From: PXAH01 sp964605645
GTDB lineage: Bacteria > Omnitrophota > Gorgyraeia > Duberdicusellales > 4484-171
Assembly: GCA_964605645.1 (NCBI GenBank)
Contig: CAZSDJ010000066.1
Coordinates: 1 to 6,450, forward strand
Length of the DNA stretch: 6,450 nucleotides
Direction of reading: 5' to 3'
A program made the translations under genes and the position numbers. Positions 5,560-6,450 of the stretch are shown in pieces (position 1 is the stretch's first letter; every line of letters begins with the position of its first letter). Under the pieces are notes generated by a model that did not search any database, had not been told where the DNA came from, and saw nothing but the letters and a program-made list of their open reading frames with translations.

Positions 5560-6343
5560 CTTTAATATTATTTATAACTTCAATAATTTGATTATGGATT
5601 TTCCCGTTGGAGGCAACAATATAAGAACTTTCTAATTTTACCTCTTGGCCGCTTTTTCCCGTAACCCTTCCGCCAGCCTCCTCTATCAGCAACTTTCCCG
5701 CCGCAAAATCCCAAGGGCTAAGTTTAAATTCCCAGAAGCCAGTAGCTCGCCCTGAAGCAATATAACATAAATCAAGTGCTGCTGCTCCCAAGCGCCGAAT
5801 TCCTACAACTCTTTTTTGAAAAAATAATTTTATTGCTTCTAAAGTACTCTCCATATCTTTGCCGCGGTCATAATAGAAACCAGTAATTAATAAAGACTTA
5901 TCCAGCCTATTTACATCTGATACTTTGATTCTTCTATTATTTAGGTAAGCGCCTTTATCGCGTTCTGCCAAAAAAAGCTCATCGCGCATCGCATCATAAA
6001 TAACACCTAAAATTATTTTATCTTCTTTTACCAATGCAATTGATACACAAAACAAAGGAATCCCAAAAGAAAAATTATTAGTCCCATCCAGCGGATCTAT
6101 CACCCAACAATACTCAGAATCAGTTTTTTGATACTCTCCTTCTTCGGCTAAGATATTATGGTTGGGAAAACTGTTCTTTATTAACTCCACTATTCTTTTT
6201 TCCGCTTCGGTGTCAGCAATTGTAATTAAATCAAAGGAAGAGCTTTTTTCTTTTGTTTGAGTATCTCCTTCAAAATACTTTTTATGAATTTCGCCTGCTT
6301 GTTTAGCTGCATCTACTGCAACTTTTTTTAATCTTTGTTTCAC
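5546..6343 (-). CDS. Inositol monophosphatase-family phosphatase (SuhB-like)
   Basis: A 265-residue cytosolic, Mg-dependent, Li-sensitive-type phosphatase of the inositol monophosphatase family. Metal-site motifs are LAEEGE (65-70, Glu68), WVIDPLDGTNN (80-90) with Asp83, Leu85 carbonyl and Asp86, and SPWDFAAG (209-216) with Asp212; all are intact. Length matches the family (about 260-275). Substrates in the family include myo-inositol 1-phosphate, 3'-phosphoadenosine 5'-phosphate, histidinol phosphate and fructose 1,6-bisphosphate, and the sequence does not decide among them. The start is GTG (6341-6343), because an AGGAG site lies 6 nt upstream and no in-frame ATG occurs before Met120. It is the first certain gene of the minus-strand set, and its end overlaps the GemA-like gene by 14 nt. 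Confidence 0.94.
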   Translation of the reverse strand: MKQRLKKVAVDAAKQAGEIHKKYFEGDTQTKEKSSSFDLITIADTEAEKRIVELIKNSFPNHNILAEEGEYQKTDSEYCWVIDPLDGTNNFSFGIPLFCVSIALVKEDKIILGVIYDAMRDELFLAERDKGAYLNNRRIKVSDVNRLDKSLLITGFYYDRGKDMESTLEAIKLFFQKRVVGIRRLGAAALDLCYIASGRATGFWEFKLSPWDFAAGKLLIEEAGGRVTGKSGQEVKLESSYIVASNGKIHNQIIEVINNIKDGKD

Positions 6344-6365
6344 GCTACTCTCCTTGTTTGAATGT

Positions 6366-6394
6366 AGTTTACCTTAATATCAGCAAATTATCAA
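6366..6394 (-). promoter_or_regulatory. Candidate promoter of the phosphatase gene
   Basis: On the minus strand TTGATA (6389-6394, five of six) and TAAACT (6366-6371, four of six) are 17 bp apart. The start would be near 6359, just upstream of the AGGAG site, giving a leader of about 16 nt. If the open frame entering from the right edge is a real gene, this promoter would overlap its last codons, which lowers confidence. Confidence 0.3.
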
Positions 6395-6450
6395 AGCTTA
6401 GTGTAAGATTTAGTGAGGTAGTTTTATCCCCTTCAAAGGTAAAAATGGCT
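6369..6450 (-). CDS. Possible C-terminal end of a gene off the right edge
   Basis: One minus-strand frame is open from the window edge to a TAA at 6369-6371, about 26 codons. Its last residues read SLNLTLSFDNLLILR, an alternating pattern that would suit a beta-strand-rich protein end. It stops 25 bp before the GTG of the phosphatase, a spacing typical of genes in one operon. Chance is a real alternative, because an open frame this short is not rare in AT-rich DNA. No family is recognised. Nothing else is seen in this right-edge gap except the promoter candidate. Confidence 0.3.
   Translation of the reverse strand, partial: AIFTFEGDKTTSLNLTLSFDNLLILR

Overview
The window is a compact, AT-rich stretch of bacterial chromosome. 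It has Shine-Dalgarno sites close to the consensus, genes of ordinary length and very short gaps. Six complete genes are supported, five on the minus strand and one on the plus strand. The taxon cannot be fixed from sequence alone. The low GC, the GGAGG ribosome sites and the mix of sugar-active, phosphatase and membrane genes would fit an uncultivated anaerobic lineage such as Omnitrophota, or a low-GC Gram-positive. That is inference, held loosely.

Layout from left to right: (1) A plus-strand hairpin with a T-tract (14-46) looks like the terminator of a gene lying off the left edge, and is followed by a 14-bp tandem repeat. (2) A MarC-family membrane protein (106-714, minus). (3) A 266-bp divergent intergenic region (715-980) that is unusually rich in structure. 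It holds back-to-back overlapping promoter candidates, two adjacent hairpins built from the same CCTTGAC arm, and two further hairpins just before a DJ-1/PfpI gene. The arms can re-pair into an attenuator-like alternative. (4) The DJ-1/PfpI gene (981-1532, plus), whose stop codon overlaps the stop codon of the next, convergent gene. (5) A GT4 glycosyltransferase (1529-2707, minus). (6) A GH65 disaccharide phosphorylase (2796-5135, minus). (7) A small protein of the phage Mu Gp16/GemA type (5182-5559, minus). (8) An inositol-monophosphatase-family phosphatase (5546-6343, minus, GTG start), upstream of which the tail of another gene may enter from the right edge.

The four genes from 6343 down to 1529 run in one direction with gaps of -14, 46 and 88 bp and could form one transcription unit: phosphatase, GemA-like protein, phosphorylase, glycosyltransferase. 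Three of them act on sugars or sugar phosphates, so a role in storage-disaccharide turnover or glycoconjugate synthesis is plausible but not shown. The GemA-like protein is the odd one out, because no other phage gene is visible.

No CRISPR array, tRNA, rRNA, transposase or clear new multi-gene system is visible. The best candidates for something undescribed are the structured leader in front of the DJ-1 gene and the GemA-like gene translationally coupled to a housekeeping phosphatase.
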